The notes under the pieces are model-generated. The model was not told the origin of the DNA and did no database searches. It worked only from the letters and a program-made list of their open reading frames with translations. 64,000 nucleotides of DNA from Pseudomonas sp. CCC3.1 (GTDB lineage Bacteria; Pseudomonadota; Gammaproteobacteria; Pseudomonadales; Pseudomonadaceae): positions 5,368,501 to 5,432,500 of the forward strand of contig NZ_CP133778.1 of assembly GCF_034347405.1 (NCBI RefSeq), written 5' to 3'. Below are positions 41,938 to 50,121 of the stretch, one piece after another. Position 1 is the stretch's first letter, and each line of letters opens with the position of its first letter. Made by a program: the position numbers and the translations under genes.

Positions 41938-41961
41938 GGGGGACTCCTTGTAATTAGGTGG

Positions 41962-44067
41962 CTACGCACGCATGCGAGTGATGCGGATGACCCCGGTAAG
42001 GGCGCGCAGTTTTTTGATCACGCGAGCCAGGTGCACGCGGTCGTGCACGCTGACCACCAGTTGGACCACGCTGATTCGACCATCGCGTTCGTCCATGCTG
42101 ATCTTTTCGATGTTGCCGTCGGCGGCGTTGACGCTGCTGGCCAGCAGTGCGATCAGGCCGCGCTGGTGTTCCAGCTCGACGCGCAATTCAACGTTGAATT
42201 CGCCCGTAACGTCCTTGGCCCATGACAACTGGACGCATTTTTCGGGGTTGTGGCGGATTTCACTGATGTTGCGGCAGTTGTCCAAGTGCACAACCATGCC
42301 TTTGCCCGCCGACAAGTGGCCGACAATCGGATCGCCCGGGATCGGCGTACAGCATTTGGCGTAACTGAGCACCAAACCTTCTGTTCCGCGAATCGCCAGT
42401 GGACCTTCAGGGCTCGGCAGTTGCTCGCCCTCGCCCAGCAAGCGTCGGGCTACGACGTACGCCATGCGGTTGCCCAGGCCAATGTCTTCGAGCAGGTCTT
42501 CGATCTGTTCCAGGCGGTATTCCTGGAGCATGGCCTGAACCCGCTCGGCCGGGATCTTGTCCAGCGCGCTGTTGAAGCCGTTGAGCACCTTGTTCAGCAA
42601 ACGCTCGCCGAGGTTGATCGACTCGGAGCGGCGTTGCAGTTTCAGGGCATGGCGAATGTGCGTGCGGGCCTTGCCGGTGACCACAAAGTTGAGCCAGGCC
42701 GGGTTCGGACGCGCGCCGGGGGCGCTGACGATCTCGACCGTGGAGCCGCTTTGCAGGGGCTCGGACAGCGGAGCGAGACGGCGATTGATGCGGCACGCAA
42801 TGCAGCTGTTGCCGACGTCGGTGTGCACCGCGTAGGCAAAGTCGACCGCCGTGGAGCCTTTAGGCAGCTCCATGATTCGGCCTTTAGGCGTAAAGACGTA
42901 GACCTCGTCCGGGAACAGGTCGATTTTTACGCTTTCGATAAATTCGAGGGAGTTGCCTGCGCGCTGCTGCATTTCCAGCACGCCTTTGACCCATTGGCGC
43001 GCCCGGGCGTGAGTCCCCGTGTGCTGCTCGTCACCACTGGACTTGTACAACCAGTGCGCAGCGATGCCGTTGTTGGCCATTTCTTCCATTTCACGGGTAC
43101 GGATCTGAATTTCGATCGGTACGCCGTGCATGCCAAACAGCGTGGTGTGCAGCGACTGGTAGCCGTTGGCTTTGGGAATGGCGATGTAGTCTTTGAAGCG
43201 CCCCGGCAGGGGTTTGTACAAATTATGTACAGCGCCCAACACGCGGTAGCAGGTATCGACCTTGTCGACGATGATCCGGAACGCATACACGTCCATGATC
43301 TCGTTGAAGGCCCGCCGCTTGCCGCGCATCTTTTTGTAGATGCCGTAGATATGCTTTTGGCGACCGCTCACTTCACCCTGAATGCCATCAATGGCCAGGC
43401 AGTGGCTGAGCGATTCTTCAATTTTGTTGACGATTTCTTTGCGATTGCCCCGGGCGCGTTTGACTGCCTGGTAAATGCGCGCGGAGCGCATCGGGTACAT
43501 CGCTTTGAAACCGAGGTCTTCGAATTCGATACGAATGCTGTGCATGCCCAGCCGATTGGCAATGGGCGCGTAGATTTCCAGGGTTTCCTTGGCAATCCGC
43601 CGGCGTTTTTCGCCGGACAGCACTTCGAGGGTGCGCATGTTGTGCAAGCGGTCAGCCAGCTTCACCAGAATCACACGAATATCTCGCGCCATGGCCATGG
43701 CCATTTTCTGGAAGTTTTCAGCTTGGGCTTCGGCTTTGGTTTCGAAGTTCATCTGGGTCAGCTTGCTGACGCCATCGACCAGTTCGGCCACGGTTTCACC
43801 GAACTGCGCCACAAGCGCTTCTTTGGCTATACCGGTGTCTTCGATCACGTCATGCAGCATGGCCGCCATCAGGCTCTGATGGTCCATATGCATGTCGGCA
43901 AGGATGTTTGCCACTGCCAGCGGGTGCGTGACATAAGGCTCGCCGCTGCGTCGGCGTTGGCCGTCGTGGGCTTGTTCTGCGTAGAAATACGCTCGTCGGA
44001 CCAGATTGACCTGGTCCGCACTGAGGTAGGCCGACAAGCGATCGGCGAGGGCGTCTATGCTCGGCAT
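41962..44067 (-). CDS. spoT: Bifunctional (p)ppGpp synthetase/hydrolase SpoT
   Basis: This 701-residue protein controls the stringent-response alarmone. The HD hydrolase site is intact with HDVIEDT (His72, Asp73, Glu76, Asp77). The synthetase region holds the conserved YQSLHTT string. A TGS domain (about 390-450) and a C-terminal ACT domain follow. The ATG at 44067 follows AGGAGG. The gene lies between ridA and rpoZ, as usual. Confidence 0.97.
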   Translation of the reverse strand: MPSIDALADRLSAYLSADQVNLVRRAYFYAEQAHDGQRRRSGEPYVTHPLAVANILADMHMDHQSLMAAMLHDVIEDTGIAKEALVAQFGETVAELVDGVSKLTQMNFETKAEAQAENFQKMAMAMARDIRVILVKLADRLHNMRTLEVLSGEKRRRIAKETLEIYAPIANRLGMHSIRIEFEDLGFKAMYPMRSARIYQAVKRARGNRKEIVNKIEESLSHCLAIDGIQGEVSGRQKHIYGIYKKMRGKRRAFNEIMDVYAFRIIVDKVDTCYRVLGAVHNLYKPLPGRFKDYIAIPKANGYQSLHTTLFGMHGVPIEIQIRTREMEEMANNGIAAHWLYKSSGDEQHTGTHARARQWVKGVLEMQQRAGNSLEFIESVKIDLFPDEVYVFTPKGRIMELPKGSTAVDFAYAVHTDVGNSCIACRINRRLAPLSEPLQSGSTVEIVSAPGARPNPAWLNFVVTGKARTHIRHALKLQRRSESINLGERLLNKVLNGFNSALDKIPAERVQAMLQEYRLEQIEDLLEDIGLGNRMAYVVARRLLGEGEQLPSPEGPLAIRGTEGLVLSYAKCCTPIPGDPIVGHLSAGKGMVVHLDNCRNISEIRHNPEKCVQLSWAKDVTGEFNVELRVELEHQRGLIALLASSVNAADGNIEKISMDERDGRISVVQLVVSVHDRVHLARVIKKLRALTGVIRITRMRA

Positions 44068-44127
44068 GAGGGAGCCTCCTGCCAAAACTGTGAACCCTTC
44101 GCCGTACTACGTCGACCGGGCATAGGC

Positions 44128-44391
44128 TTAGTTCGCCTCGTTGGACTCGTCCTCGAACGCTGCGAACAGCGGTTCGTCTTCGACGATTTCAGCGTTGGCG
44201 ATAAACTCGTAGCTCATCAGGCCTTCTGCGATTTCACGCAGGGCAACAACGGTAGGCTTGTCGTTTTCCCACTGCACCAGAGGCTCTTTACCGCCGGTGG
44301 CCAGTTGACGGGCACGCTTGGTAGACAGCATGACCAGCTCAAAGCGGTTATCCACGTGTTCTAGACAGTCTTCAACGGTTACGCGGGCCAT
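44128..44391 (-). CDS. rpoZ: RNA polymerase omega subunit
   Basis: This 87-residue subunit helps assemble the beta-prime subunit and, in E. coli, forms part of a ppGpp site. MARVTVEDCLEHVDNRFELVMLSTKRARQL is diagnostic. It lies between gmk and spoT, linking transcription with alarmone control. Confidence 0.97.
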   Translation of the reverse strand: MARVTVEDCLEHVDNRFELVMLSTKRARQLATGGKEPLVQWENDKPTVVALREIAEGLMSYEFIANAEIVEDEPLFAAFEDESNEAN

Positions 44392-44560
44392 GGTCTTCCT
44401 CGTAGCAAATGCAATATGCGCGCTGCCCGGATGGGCGAGCGGACTCGACAGTTTAAAAAATCACCAGCCATTAGGGAAGCGCTGATTTTTCAAGCACACC
44501 ACCCAAAGCCTCTGTAAGCGCCAATGTAAAGCGCTTGCAGGGGTTTTGGGAAGTGCTGTT

Positions 44561-45181
44561 TTAGCCGAGCAGTTCGGCCAGTAATTTACCAAAACGCTGC
44601 TGTTGACGTTTTTGCTGGAGGCGATTGGCGCGGAAAATGGCCTTCATGTCCTCCAGTGCCAGTGCAAAGTCGTCGTTAATGATCAGGTAGTCGTAGTCGA
44701 CGTAGTGGCTCATTTCACTCACGGCTTCGCGCATGCGGCCGTCAATAATCTCGGCACTGTCCTGCCCGCGATTATCCAGACGATCACGCAAGGCCTGTTG
44801 GCTCGGCGGCAGAATGAAGATTGAACGCGCTTGCGGCATCAGCTTGCGAACCTGCTCGGCGCCTTGCCAGTCGATCTCCAGAATCAGGTCGTGGCCTTCA
44901 TCCAGCGTCTGCTGCAAGTAGCTTTGCGAAGTGCCATACAGATTGCCAAACACTTCTGCGCGCTCCAGGAAGTCGCCGTGCTCGATCATCTTCACGAACG
45001 CTTCGCGCTCGACGAAGTGATAGTGCACGCCGTCCACTTCGCCGGGGCGCATGGCCCGGGTGGTGTGCGACACCGAGACGCGGATCTGCGGCTCAACGTC
45101 GATCAGGGCCTTGACCAGGCTGCTTTTCCCCGCCCCTGAAGGCGCGGAAATAATGTAGAGGGTGCCAGTGCTGTGGGTCAT
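44561..45181 (-). CDS. gmk: Guanylate kinase
   Basis: This 206-residue kinase makes GDP from GMP. The P-loop SAPSGAGKSS is at the N-terminus (residues 12-21 of this start) and SHTTRAMRPGEVDGVHYHF follows. An upstream TTG at 45202 is in frame, and yicC overlaps it. ATG 45181 gives the standard N-terminus. It sits upstream of rpoZ-spoT on the same strand, separated by 169 bases from rpoZ. Confidence 0.95.
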   Translation of the reverse strand: MTHSTGTLYIISAPSGAGKSSLVKALIDVEPQIRVSVSHTTRAMRPGEVDGVHYHFVEREAFVKMIEHGDFLERAEVFGNLYGTSQSYLQQTLDEGHDLILEIDWQGAEQVRKLMPQARSIFILPPSQQALRDRLDNRGQDSAEIIDGRMREAVSEMSHYVDYDYLIINDDFALALEDMKAIFRANRLQQKRQQQRFGKLLAELLG

Positions 45182-45194
45182 GTCGGGGTGAACC

Positions 45195-46058
45195 TTACTC
45201 AATATTCTGTACTTGTTCGCGCATTTGCTCGATCAACACTTTGAGGTTGACCGCTGCTTGGGTGCTGCGCGGGTCGAATGCCTTGGAGCCGAGGGTGTTG
45301 GCTTCCCGGTTAAGTTCTTGCATCAGGAAGTCGAGACGCCGACCGGCGGCACCGCCTGACTTGAGCACGCGGCGCACTTCAAGAATGTGAGTGCTGAGGC
45401 GGTCAAGCTCTTCGGCAACGTCGCTTTTTTGCGCGAGCATGACCATTTCTTGCTCAAGGCGCTGCGGATCAAGTTCGGCTTTCATGTCAGCAAAGCGATC
45501 CAGCACCTTTTGCCGCTGGGTAGCGAGCATTTGCGGGACCAGCACGCGCAGGGTCTCGACGTCGCCTTCAATGGCGGTCAAGCGTTCACTGATCAAGCGG
45601 GCCAGCTCTGCGCCTTCGCGCTCGCGGCCATTCTTGAGCTCTTGCAGACCTTGCTTGAACAGCGCCAGTGCCTGGTTGTTCAGGGCTTGCGGGTCGGTAG
45701 CGTCGGCCACCAAAACACCGGGCCAGGCCAGCACTTCAAGCGGGTTGAGGGCCGCGGGCTGCTTGATCAGGCTGGCGATGGTTTCGGCTGCGGCGACCAA
45801 TTGTGCGGCGCGCTCGCGGTCGACCTGTAGCGGTTTGCCAGTGGTTTCTTCGGTGAAGCGCAAGGTGCACTCAAGTTTGCCTCGGGAAATGCCCTGACGC
45901 AGCGCTTCACGCACAGCCCCTTCGAGGTCCCGGAAAGACTCGGGCAAACGCAGGTGCGGCTCCAGGTAACGGCTGTTGACCGAGCGCAGCTCCCAGCTCA
46001 GGGTGCCCTGAGTGCCGGCGCTTTCGACGCGGGCAAAGGCGGTCATGCTGTGCACCAT
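45195..46058 (-). CDS. yicC: YicC family endoribonuclease
   Basis: This 287-residue protein matches YicC, a family recently described as endoribonucleases that act on small RNA or mRNA. The N-terminal YicC_N domain begins MVHSMTAFARVE and the C-terminal DUF1732 includes ELDRLSTHILEVRRVLKSGGAAGRRLDFLMQELNREANTLGSK. It ends 14 bases before the gmk ATG, so it is probably co-transcribed with gmk. It is divergent from rph. Confidence 0.93.
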   Translation of the reverse strand: MVHSMTAFARVESAGTQGTLSWELRSVNSRYLEPHLRLPESFRDLEGAVREALRQGISRGKLECTLRFTEETTGKPLQVDRERAAQLVAAAETIASLIKQPAALNPLEVLAWPGVLVADATDPQALNNQALALFKQGLQELKNGREREGAELARLISERLTAIEGDVETLRVLVPQMLATQRQKVLDRFADMKAELDPQRLEQEMVMLAQKSDVAEELDRLSTHILEVRRVLKSGGAAGRRLDFLMQELNREANTLGSKAFDPRSTQAAVNLKVLIEQMREQVQNIE

Positions 46059-46172
46059 GGAGGTACCTCGCGATCTGATGAATTAAGCCGGGCGGCTATT
46101 AAGGCGGCGGATTGTAACGCAGTGCGGGCGATGGCCCCAAACGGCGTCTGTCGTAAAGCCGGACTTGTTTTG

Positions 46173-46260
46173 CGTGGGAGCTGGCTTGCCAGCGATGGTA
46201 TCGGAGGGGGCTTACAGTAAGAACGCATTGCTCGTATCGCTGGCAAGCCAGACTCCCACG
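46173..46260. repeat. REP doublet (GTGGGAGCTGGCTTGCCAGCGAT family)
   Basis: CGTGGGAGCTGGCTTGCC at 46173 and its inverted copy GGCAAGCCAGACTCCCACG ending near 46260 form an imperfect stem of about 25 bp around some 38 bases. This is a fourth sequence type. The rest of the 302-base gap between yicC and rph carries a TATAAT (46320-46325) that is a likely rph -10 box. Confidence 0.85.
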
Positions 46261-46360
46261 TATGGGTCGCGGCAAAACATAGCATGCGTTTTAAATGTGC
46301 CCTGATCGGCCATGGCCTTTATAATGCTCGGCAGTTTTCCGTCCCGTACAGGTATCCCAC

Positions 46361-47083
46361 ATGAAACGTCCAAGTGGTCGCGTTGCCGATCAGCTGCGCC
46401 CGATCCGCATCACCCGCAACTACACCAAACACGCAGAGGGTTCTGTACTGGTCGAGTTCGGTGACACTAAAGTCATCTGCACCGTCAGCGTCGAGAACGG
46501 CGTTCCGCGCTTCCTTAAAGGTCAGGGCCAAGGCTGGCTGACAGCCGAATACGGCATGCTGCCGCGCGCCACTGGCGAGCGTAACCAGCGTGAAGCGAGC
46601 CGTGGCAAGCAAGGCGGCCGCACCCTTGAAATCCAGCGCCTGATCGGCCGCTCGCTGCGAGCTGCACTGGATATGTCCAAGCTGGGCGACATCACTCTGT
46701 ACGTCGATTGCGACGTGATCCAGGCTGACGGCGGTACCCGTACCGCGTCGATCACCGGCTCAATGGTTGCACTGGTTGATGCGCTGAAAGTGATCAAAAA
46801 GCGTGGTGGCCTCAAAGGCGGCGACCCGATCAAGCAAATGATCGCCGCTGTATCGGTGGGCATGTATCAAGGCGTGCCAGTGCTTGACCTGGACTACCCT
46901 GAAGATTCGGCAGCCGAAACCGACTTGAACGTCGTGATGACCAGCAGCGGTGGTTTCATCGAAGTTCAGGGCACCGCCGAAGGTGCGCCGTTCCAGCCGG
47001 AAGAGCTGAACGCCATGCTGGCACTGGCACAAAAAGGCATGAACGAAATCTTCGCCTTGCAACAGGCGGCGTTGGTTGACTGA
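46361..47083 (+). CDS. rph: Ribonuclease PH
   Basis: This 240-residue phosphorolytic 3'-5' exoribonuclease trims tRNA 3' ends. The whole family body is present: MKRPSGRVADQLRPIRITRNYTKHAEGS at the start, GMLPRATGERNQREA and the phosphate-binding GGTRTASITGS. Full length, without the frameshift found in some E. coli K-12 lines. It is divergent from yicC, and the DUF4870 gene follows after 16 bases. Confidence 0.97.
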   Translation: MKRPSGRVADQLRPIRITRNYTKHAEGSVLVEFGDTKVICTVSVENGVPRFLKGQGQGWLTAEYGMLPRATGERNQREASRGKQGGRTLEIQRLIGRSLRAALDMSKLGDITLYVDCDVIQADGGTRTASITGSMVALVDALKVIKKRGGLKGGDPIKQMIAAVSVGMYQGVPVLDLDYPEDSAAETDLNVVMTSSGGFIEVQGTAEGAPFQPEELNAMLALAQKGMNEIFALQQAALVD

Positions 47084-47099
47084 TCGACAGGAGAACGCC

Positions 47100-47468
47100 A
47101 TGACTGAGTCAGACCTTTCAACCCCAAAGCCGAGCCGTGAAGCTCGTCAATGGGCGATGTTCTGTCATTTTGCGGCGTTCCTTGGAATGTGGTTTCCGTT
47201 TGGCAACCTGATCGGGCCGTTGATTCTGTGGCAGCTCAAGCGTGAGAGCGATCCCTTTATCGACGAGCAGGGCAAGGAGTCTCTGAACTTTCAGATCACT
47301 GTGGCGATTGCTTCGGCCATTTGCTACGTGCTGATGTTTGTTCTGATTGGCTTCGTCTTGCTCGGCCTGGTGTTCATCGGCGCGGTGGTGCTGGTGGTCA
47401 TCGCCGGGGTTAAAGCCAATGACGGCGTGGCGTACCGCTACCCCTTCACCTGGCGCCCGATCAAGTAA
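47100..47468 (+). CDS. DUF4870 domain membrane protein
   Basis: This 122-residue protein has three hydrophobic segments: about 20-45 (MFCHFAAFLGMWFPFGNLIGPLILW), 68-90 and 90-107. WQLKRE and QGKESLNFQIT are DUF4870 hallmarks. GGAG precedes the ATG. It lies just after rph in the same orientation and matches PA5333. Function is unknown. Confidence 0.88.
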   Translation: MTESDLSTPKPSREARQWAMFCHFAAFLGMWFPFGNLIGPLILWQLKRESDPFIDEQGKESLNFQITVAIASAICYVLMFVLIGFVLLGLVFIGAVVLVVIAGVKANDGVAYRYPFTWRPIK

Positions 47469-47479
47469 GCCAAATATTT

Positions 47480-47546
47480 GTAGGAGCGAGCTCGCCTAGC
47501 GATCTTTTTAAAGATCAAGAGATCGCGAGGCAAGCTCGCTCTTGCA
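47480..47546. repeat. REP doublet (GTAGGAGCGAGCTTGC family, drifted)
   Basis: GTAGGAGCGAGCTCGCCTAGCGATC at 47480 and its partner GATCGCGAGGCAAGCTCGCTCTTGC ending near 47546 form an imperfect stem. Several mismatches show it is older than the perfect copy at 6221. It precedes the shared terminator. Confidence 0.85.
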
Positions 47547-47557
47547 GTGAGGCTCAC

Positions 47558-47596
47558 AAAAAAAATGCCCGTATCTTTCGATACGGGCATTTTTAT
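47558..47596. terminator. Bidirectional terminator between DUF4870 gene and crc
   Basis: ATGCCCGTAT (47565-47574) and ATACGGGCAT (47581-47590) form a perfect 10-bp stem with loop CTTTCG. A runs on one side and T on the other give U tracts for both convergent transcripts. Confidence 0.92.
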
Positions 47597-47612
47597 AACT
47601 GCGAAAAAACAC

Positions 47613-48392
47613 TTAGATAGTCAGTGTCCAGTCGTAGTCCACGATCAACGGCGCATGTTGCGAGAAGCGCGGCTGACGCGGCAAGCGAGCGCTGCGTACA
47701 AAGCGGCGCAAGCCCGGGGTCAACAATTGGTAGTCGAAACGCCAGCCCAGATTCAGCATCTCGGCCTGTTCGTTGTCCGGCCACCAGCTGTACTGATCGC
47801 CTTCACGACTGACTTCACGCAACGCATCGACATAGCCCATGTTGCCGACAATCTCATCCATCCAGGCCCGCTCAGGCGCCAGGAAACCAGGAGACTGCTG
47901 GCTGTCACGCCAGTTTTTAATGTCGAGTTTTTGCTGCGCCACATACAGCGAGCCGCAGTAAATGTACTCACGACGCTTGCGACGCTGCTTATCCAGGTAG
48001 CGAGCAAAGTCGTCCATTAGCTTGAACTTCTGGTTCAAGTCTTCATCGCCATTCTGCCCCGAAGGGAGCAGCAAGGTCGCGATGCTGACCTTATCGAAAT
48101 CGGCTTGCAGGTAGCGCCCGTAGCGATCGGCCGTCTCGAAGCCCAGCCCAGTGATGACTGCTTTCGGTTGCAACCGCGAGTACAAAGCCACGCCGCCTTG
48201 GGCAGGGACTTCAGCTTCGCAGGCATAAAGAAAGTAGCCATCCAGTTGGTAGGCTGGATCGTCCAGTTCAAAGGCGGAGGCGCGGGTGTCCTGCAGGCAG
48301 ATAACGTCGGCATTCTGAGCTTGCAGCCAACTGAGCAAACCACGCTCGACTGCCGTCTGAATACCATTGACGTTCACACTGATGATCCGCAT
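47613..48392 (-). CDS. crc: Catabolite repression control protein Crc
   Basis: This 259-residue protein is Crc, which works with Hfq to block translation of catabolic mRNAs until preferred carbon is used up. It has the exonuclease III/EEP fold (MRIISVNVNGIQTAVERG, NADVICLQDTRA), but the catalytic motifs are changed: the GDFN-type position reads CGSLYVAQ and the SDH position reads SQHAPL, consistent with loss of nuclease activity. The ATG at 48392 gives the family N-terminus. It is divergent from pyrE. Likely targets in this window include catabolic genes with CA motifs. Confidence 0.96.
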   Translation of the reverse strand: MRIISVNVNGIQTAVERGLLSWLQAQNADVICLQDTRASAFELDDPAYQLDGYFLYACEAEVPAQGGVALYSRLQPKAVITGLGFETADRYGRYLQADFDKVSIATLLLPSGQNGDEDLNQKFKLMDDFARYLDKQRRKRREYIYCGSLYVAQQKLDIKNWRDSQQSPGFLAPERAWMDEIVGNMGYVDALREVSREGDQYSWWPDNEQAEMLNLGWRFDYQLLTPGLRRFVRSARLPRQPRFSQHAPLIVDYDWTLTI

Positions 48393-48413
48393 AAATGGCC
48401 CCAAAAATCACGT

Positions 48414-48430
48414 GCGTGTATGATACACGC
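48414..48430. promoter_or_regulatory. Perfect dyad upstream of crc
   Basis: GCGTGTAT-G-ATACACGC is a perfect inverted repeat with one central base, located 22 bases before the crc start and 45 bases before the pyrE start. It may be an operator or part of an overlapping promoter. Confidence 0.45.
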
Positions 48431-48439
48431 CGTCTTACT

Positions 48440-48451
48440 ATTTAGCTAAAT
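48440..48451. promoter_or_regulatory. Perfect palindrome upstream of pyrE
   Basis: ATTTAGCTAAAT is a perfect 12-bp palindrome in the 82-base crc-pyrE divergent gap, 24 bases before the pyrE ATG. Together with the dyad at 48414 it gives the gap two symmetric elements. Confidence 0.4.
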
Positions 48452-48474
48452 CCGTGGTATCTGGGGCCTTTTTC

Positions 48475-49116
48475 ATGCAAGCGTATCAGCGCGACTTCAT
48501 CCGTTTTGCCATCGATCGCGGCGTTTTGCGCTTCGGTGAGTTCACCCTGAAGTCCGGGCGTACCAGTCCTTACTTCTTCAATGCCGGCCTGTTCAACACA
48601 GGCTCCGCGCTGGCTCAGTTAGGCCGTTTCTATGCGGCTGCCATCGTCGACAGTGGTATTCCTTTCGACGTGCTGTTTGGCCCGGCTTACAAAGGTATTC
48701 CGTTGGCCGCGACCACTGCTGTAGCGCTGGCTGAGCACCATGAACGCGATATGCCGTGGTGTTTTAACCGCAAAGAAGCCAAGGCTCACGGCGAAGGCGG
48801 CAGCCTGGTGGGTTCGCCACTGGAAGGCGAAATCTTGATCATCGACGACGTGATCACGGCTGGCACGGCCATCCGTGAGGTCATGCAGATCATTCAGGTC
48901 CAGGGCGCAAAAGCGGCGGGCGTGCTGATTGCCTTGAACCGCCAGGAGCGCGGGAATGGCGAGCTGTCGGCCATTCAAGAAGTTGAGCGCGACTTCGGTA
49001 TTCCGGTGGTCAGCATCGTGTCGTTGAACCAAGTACTGCAGTTCTTGGCCGAAGACGACACGCTAAAGCAGTACCTGCCTGCCGTTGAAGCCTATCGGGC
49101 GCAATACGGGATTTAA
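48475..49116 (+). CDS. pyrE: Orotate phosphoribosyltransferase
   Basis: This 213-residue enzyme adds ribose phosphate from PRPP to orotate in pyrimidine synthesis. FGPAYKGIPLA and the PRPP loop ILIIDDVITAGTA are present. The ATG at 48475 gives MQAYQRDFIRFAID, the family start; the longer ORF from 48454 begins with GTG. It is divergent from crc, as in other pseudomonads (PA5331-PA5332). Confidence 0.97.
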   Translation: MQAYQRDFIRFAIDRGVLRFGEFTLKSGRTSPYFFNAGLFNTGSALAQLGRFYAAAIVDSGIPFDVLFGPAYKGIPLAATTAVALAEHHERDMPWCFNRKEAKAHGEGGSLVGSPLEGEILIIDDVITAGTAIREVMQIIQVQGAKAAGVLIALNRQERGNGELSAIQEVERDFGIPVVSIVSLNQVLQFLAEDDTLKQYLPAVEAYRAQYGI

Positions 49117-49133
49117 CACCCCGTAAAGTAGGC

Positions 49134-49178
49134 CTAAAAAAAGACCCCGCCCGGAAGCTCCGGACGGGATCTTTTTTA
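49134..49178. terminator. Bidirectional terminator between pyrE and argB
   Basis: GACCCCGCCCGGA and TCCGGACGGGATC pair (49144-49172) with A runs before and T runs after the stem. It serves the convergent pyrE and argB transcripts. Confidence 0.9.
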
Positions 49179-49187
49179 TGAATCGGC

Positions 49188-50096
49188 TTAAGCGGCCGGT
49201 TTGCTGTTGGTAATCAGCGTACCGACACCGGTGTCGGTGAAGATTTCGAGCAGCACCGCGTTCGGTACACGACCATCGACAATGTGCGCAGTGGTCACGC
49301 CACCTTGCACGGCCTCAAGTGCGCAGCGAATTTTCGGCAGCATGCCGCCGTAAATGGTGCCGTCTTCAATCAGCGCATCGACCTGTGCCGTGGTCAAACC
49401 GGTCAGCACTTTGCCCTGTTTATCCATCAAACCGGCAATGTTGGTCAGCAGCATCAGCTTTTCAGCTTTCAGCGCTTCAGCCACTTTACCCGCCACAAAA
49501 TCAGCGTTGATGTTGTACGACTCACCATTCGGGCCTACACCAATCGGCGCGATTACCGGGATGAAGTCACCTTTGGTCAACATGTTCAGCAGATCAGTGT
49601 TGATGCCGGTGACTTCACCCACATGACCAAAATCGATGATTTCCGGCGTGGTCATCTCAGGCGTCTGGCGTGTCACGACCATTTTCTTGGCCCGGATCAG
49701 TGCGGCATCTTTACCGGTCAGACCGATAGCGCTGCCGCCATGACGGTTGATCAAGTTGACGATTTCCTTGTTCACATGGCCGCCGAGCACCATCTCAACC
49801 ACATCCATGGTTTGTGAGTCGGTCACACGCATGCCGTCGATAAAATGACTCTCGATGGACAAACGCTTGAGCAGATCGCCGATTTGCGGGCCGCCACCGT
49901 GTACCACGACCGGGTGGATACCCACCGCTTTCATCAGCACGATGTCGCGCGCAAAACCGGTTTTCAGGTCATCGTTTTCCATCGCGTTGCCGCCGTACTT
50001 GATGACCAGCGTCTTGCCGACATAGCGGCGAATGTAGGGCAGCGCTTCGGATAAAACCTTGGCGACGTTAGAGGCGGCATCACGTTCGAGGGTCAT
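49188..50096 (-). CDS. argB: Acetylglutamate kinase
   Basis: This 302-residue kinase phosphorylates N-acetylglutamate, the second step of arginine synthesis. LVIKYGGNAM, VHGGGPQIG, GQVNKDI-like GGHVNKEIVNLIN and the C-terminal SYNINADFVAGKVAEALKAEKL are typical. The N-terminal helix with ALPYIRRYVGK is that of arginine-inhibited hexameric enzymes. It follows algC after 25 bases on the same strand. Confidence 0.97.
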   Translation of the reverse strand: MTLERDAASNVAKVLSEALPYIRRYVGKTLVIKYGGNAMENDDLKTGFARDIVLMKAVGIHPVVVHGGGPQIGDLLKRLSIESHFIDGMRVTDSQTMDVVEMVLGGHVNKEIVNLINRHGGSAIGLTGKDAALIRAKKMVVTRQTPEMTTPEIIDFGHVGEVTGINTDLLNMLTKGDFIPVIAPIGVGPNGESYNINADFVAGKVAEALKAEKLMLLTNIAGLMDKQGKVLTGLTTAQVDALIEDGTIYGGMLPKIRCALEAVQGGVTTAHIVDGRVPNAVLLEIFTDTGVGTLITNSKPAA

Positions 50097-50121
50097 TCAG
50101 GGCTCCGGTAAAACAAGTCGA

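Noticed and set aside
42250..44364. 704-residue ORF antisense to spoT
   Set aside because: Composition (many His, Arg, Val, Gln) is that of a shadow frame in GC-rich DNA; spoT on the other strand is complete with catalytic motifs.
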